Positions 61,607 to 64,000 of a stretch of DNA of 64,000 nt are shown piece by piece. This stretch comes from JAXMCK01 sp046349395. Lineage in GTDB: Bacteria; Pseudomonadota; Alphaproteobacteria; Geminicoccales; Geminicoccaceae. Position 1 is the stretch's first letter; every line of letters starts with the position of its first letter. A program made the translations under genes and the position numbers. The stretch covers positions 124,001-188,000 of the forward strand of contig JAXMCK010000008.1 in NCBI GenBank assembly GCA_046349395.1. The letters are read 5' to 3'. The notes under the pieces are model-generated. The model saw only the letters and a list, made by a program, of their open reading frames with translations. It was not told the DNA's origin and did not search any database.

Positions 61607-62520
61607 GCCTTGCGGCACCACTGCCGGCGACGGGTGCCTGCGTCACGCTGCGGTCGGGTGACCAGGAAGCGGTCGTCGCCCCGGAGTTCGGTGGGCGGCT
61701 TGTCTCGTACCGGGTGGCCGGCCGGGACGTGCTGCGAGCGGCATCGCCGGAGGCCATGCGCACCGCCTCTGTCTACGGCTTCGCCGGCTTCCCGCTCCTG
61801 CCCTATTCCGGGCCGATCTTCGGTGAGGGGTTCGAGTTCGCCGGCACCTGGCATCCGCTGAAACGGACCGTGCGCGAGGAGCCGACGGCGACGCATGGCG
61901 AGGGTTGGATCCGTCCCTGGATGGTCGTAGCCCAGGAGCCGCAGCGGCTGGAACTGCGGCTGGATCATCGCCCGACACCTGGGACCTTTCCCTTCGCGTG
62001 GCGCGGCCGGCTGGTCTTCCTGCTCACGGCCGACGGGCTGACGGTCGACATCACGCTGACCAACCGCGATCACCGACCGATGCCGGGCGGGATCGGCTAC
62101 CATCCCTATTTTCCAAAGCCGGAAGGCACGGTGCTGCGGTTCGACGCGACCGGCATGTGGCCGCCGGACGCGCCGGAGAACGTGCTGCTGGGCTGCGGGC
62201 CTATGAACCCGGCCCTCGACTTTCCGAACGGCGTCGACGTGTCGGCCATCGTGCTCGACCGGTGCTTCGAGGGCTGGGACGGTGTCGCGACGCTGGCGTG
62301 GCCGGACGGTTCCGCCGTGCGCCTGTCGGCCGGCGGTGCGCTGACCCGGCTTCAGCTCTACGCGCCCTGCGACTATCCCTATGTCTGCGTCGAGCCCGTC
62401 AGCAACGCGAATGACGGGTTCAACCGGATGGCCAAGGGTGTGCCCTGCCACGGTGTGGCCGTGCTGGAGCCCGGTCGTACAGTGTCCGGGCACTTTACCC
62501 TGACCTTCCTCCCGGCCTGA
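61603..62520 (+). CDS. Aldose 1-epimerase family protein
   Basis: 305 aa, GTG start at 61603. Galactose-mutarotase fold: catalytic His in GIGYHPYFPKP and Glu in CVEPVSNANDGFNRM, with the GFPLLPYSGPIFG N-terminal block. It interconverts anomers of a sugar or sugar-like compound. Its place in this operon suggests the pathway handles a cyclic hemiacetal, which argues for a sugar-like rather than a purely amino-acid substrate. Confidence 0.87.
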   Translation: MSLAAPLPATGACVTLRSGDQEAVVAPEFGGRLVSYRVAGRDVLRAASPEAMRTASVYGFAGFPLLPYSGPIFGEGFEFAGTWHPLKRTVREEPTATHGEGWIRPWMVVAQEPQRLELRLDHRPTPGTFPFAWRGRLVFLLTADGLTVDITLTNRDHRPMPGGIGYHPYFPKPEGTVLRFDATGMWPPDAPENVLLGCGPMNPALDFPNGVDVSAIVLDRCFEGWDGVATLAWPDGSAVRLSAGGALTRLQLYAPCDYPYVCVEPVSNANDGFNRMAKGVPCHGVAVLEPGRTVSGHFTLTFLPA

Positions 62521-62593
62521 TCGCGACCGCGCTGGAGCGCCGGCGCGGAATCGCCTACAGCCTCGCCACGGCAATGTCGCGGGAGGCGGTTCG

Positions 62594-63508
62594 ATGACGA
62601 TTCCGAGCTTCGAAGGTGTGATGACCGTCATCGCCACGCCGTTCGGCGCCAACGGTGCGATCGACCTCAAGGTGCTGGGCCAGCATCTCGACTTCGTCAT
62701 CGAGCGCGGGGTGCACTGGATCATCCCCGGCGGCACCACCGGCGAATACTACGCGCAGACGACAGACGAGCGCCGGCGCGTCATCGAGTTCACGGCCCGC
62801 CATGTGGGCAAGAGGGCGCGGCTCGCCGTGGGTGCGAACAGCGCCCGGCCCGACGAGACGGTCGAGCTCACCAACTATGCGAAGTCGCTGGGCTACGAGG
62901 CGCAGATGCTGGCAGCCCCCTACTACTCGCTGCCGGACACCCACGCCCTGGCCGACCACTACCGGTACCTCGCGCGCGAGACCGGGCTGCCGATCATCCT
63001 CTACAACTTCCCGGCCCGCACCGGCGTCGACATGGACCGCGCCTTCCTCGAAGCGGTCGACGACGTGAAGGAGGTCTGTGCCATCAAGGAGTCGAGCGGC
63101 TCCTTCGCCCGTTTGCTGGAGCAGGTGGTCCAGTTCGACGGCCGCTATCAGCGGATCTGCGGTGCGGACGACCAGGCCGTCGATCATTTCTTGTGGGGTG
63201 CGCGCGCATGGATCGCAGGTGCCTCCAACTTCCTGCCGGCGGAACACGTGGCGCTCTACGAGACCTGCGTCGTGCGGCAGGACTATGTCGCCGGGCAGAA
63301 GCTGATGCGGACGATGCTGCCGCTGTTCTATCTCCTGGAAAACGGCGGCAAGTACATCCAGTACGTCAAGTATGGCTGCGAGCTTGCCGGTGTCCCGGTC
63401 GGCAATGTCCGCCGTCCGCTTCTGCCGCTCAGCGACGAGGAGAAGGCGAGCTTCCGCAGCCTCTACAATGCGGTGAAGCAGGCTGGCATCGAGCGGCGCG
63501 CCGCCTGA
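62594..63508 (+). CDS. DHDPS/NAL-superfamily lyase
   Basis: 304 aa TIM-barrel class I aldolase. The pyruvate-type loop GGTTGEY (46-52), Tyr137 (ILYNFPARTG) and Schiff-base Lys165 (CAIKESSG) are all present, unlike in the first DHDPS-like protein of the window. GGGAGGCGG precedes ATG 62594, 73 bases after the epimerase stop. Last gene of the rightward operon. Likely an aldolase or dehydratase acting on a 2-oxo acid in the last step of the pathway. Confidence 0.87.
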   Translation: MTIPSFEGVMTVIATPFGANGAIDLKVLGQHLDFVIERGVHWIIPGGTTGEYYAQTTDERRRVIEFTARHVGKRARLAVGANSARPDETVELTNYAKSLGYEAQMLAAPYYSLPDTHALADHYRYLARETGLPIILYNFPARTGVDMDRAFLEAVDDVKEVCAIKESSGSFARLLEQVVQFDGRYQRICGADDQAVDHFLWGARAWIAGASNFLPAEHVALYETCVVRQDYVAGQKLMRTMLPLFYLLENGGKYIQYVKYGCELAGVPVGNVRRPLLPLSDEEKASFRSLYNAVKQAGIERRAA

Positions 63509-63514
63509 CTCAAC

Positions 63515-64000
63515 TCAGTGTGAGCGGATGAAGTAGCTCAGCGCCAGGATCACGGCACCGAGGCCGAGACCCATCAGGAGCAGTTCACCGGGCGGAGCCC
63601 CGGTGATCACCTGCTCGAGGAACAGCACTCCCAGCATCACCGCGATGATGCCGGCGAGCTTGCTCTTCAAGGAATCGACATCCTCGCTGCGCAGCCAGCG
63701 CGGGACGGCAATGTTGTCGTCGATGAACAGGCTGTAGAGGCTGATGGCGATGACCTCGAGTACGGTCGCCAGCAGCACGAGGTCGATCAGCTTGATGCTG
63801 GCGAGGAAGACCTCGCGGCTCGTCGTCTCGCGCGATCCCGGCGGCCACAGCTCGGCGATCTGGTTGTAGGTTGCGAATCCGCCGAAGACGAGCAGCGTCG
63901 TCGCTGCGGCGAGGAGCGAGCCGATCCCGATGAGCATCACCAGACGGCTGGCACCGACCAGCAGCCACGTGACGAGCAGCGGCTTGCGCGCGGGCGGCGG
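63515..64000 (-). CDS. YqhA/UPF0114-family membrane protein, 5' end outside window
   Basis: Open to the window edge (20 further in-frame codons upstream of GTG 63940, beginning PPPARKPLLVTWLLVGASRL), so the true start lies beyond base 64000. Three or four helices: GIGSLLAAATTLLVFGGFAT, DLVLLATVLEVIAISLYSLF, AGIIAVMLGVLFLEQVITGA and LMGLGLGAVILALSYFIRSH. LFIDDN and the overall order match YqhA/UPF0114 proteins of unknown function. It converges on the DHDPS-like gene, 6 bases apart. Confidence 0.78.
   Translation of the reverse strand, partial: PPPARKPLLVTWLLVGASRLVMLIGIGSLLAAATTLLVFGGFATYNQIAELWPPGSRETTSREVFLASIKLIDLVLLATVLEVIAISLYSLFIDDNIAVPRWLRSEDVDSLKSKLAGIIAVMLGVLFLEQVITGAPPGELLLMGLGLGAVILALSYFIRSH

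Noticed and set aside
62594..63508. Naming the DHDPS-family gene dapA
   Set aside because: It is the last gene of a catabolic operon; the superfamily signature alone does not show lysine biosynthesis.

Overview
This is a GC-rich chromosomal segment with tightly packed, often overlapping genes. GTG and TTG starts are common, some binding proteins carry twin-arginine signals, and the catabolic regulators are of GntR-FCD, TetR and GlxA type. It most resembles a metabolically versatile alphaproteobacterium of the Rhodospirillales/Hyphomicrobiales kind. That placement is an inference from gene style; the window has no rRNA, tRNA or phylogenetic marker gene. I saw no CRISPR array.

The window is mainly a catalogue of uptake and catabolic operons, with seven ABC import systems in 64 kb. 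1-3454: end of a rhamnose-type operon (two permeases, ATPase, rhamnose mutarotase). 3639-7375: an accessory stretch with a possible terminase-small-subunit-like gene behind a near-consensus promoter, followed by an AT-rich island with two orphan membrane proteins. 7376-13149: MBL hydrolase, M20 deacylase with a GFA-like protein, glucosaminidase lipoprotein, glutathione transferase and two small secreted proteins. 13186-20315: two Asp-box (sialidase-fold) proteins divergent from a sugar ABC operon without an ATPase, plus an aldehyde dehydrogenase. 20413-21554: ABM-like protein and glutaminyl cyclase. 21764-23270: an IS256-type element whose transposase is interrupted by two 57-62 bp double-hairpin insertions of the same layout. 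23634-25041: three stress-type genes.

25270-31468: a GlxA/AraC regulator divergent from a DHDPS-like aldolase, a split UxaA/SuyAB-like hydro-lyase and a sulfonate/NMT1-type transporter. 31465-37153 (minus strand): a BMP-type nucleoside-like transporter with a 2-oxoglutarate/Fe(II) dioxygenase. 37330-39509: VOC protein, TetR regulator and fatty acid desaturase. 39525-46596: PfkB kinase and SAF-domain dehydrogenase divergent from a complete CUT1 sugar/polyol transporter including a UgpC-type ATPase. 46693-48098: two unknown genes.

48111-63508 is a large divergent locus around 58146-58304. Leftward lie a PotDBC-like transporter, a GntR regulator, an ApnL-like lactonase, a DadA-like oxidase and a second CUT1 transporter without ATPase. 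Rightward lie an SDR, the PotA-like ATPase, a D-threonine aldolase/DSD1-type PLP enzyme, RidA, an aldose epimerase and a DHDPS-family lyase. The gene set suggests an uncharacterised pathway for a hydroxylated amino acid or amino-sugar-like substrate. The window ends in a YqhA/UPF0114 membrane protein cut by the edge.

The observations most worth a second look are the double-hairpin insertions in the transposase, the two undefined catabolic loci (26.4-31.5 kb and 48-63.5 kb), the ATPase-less importers and the AT-rich island.
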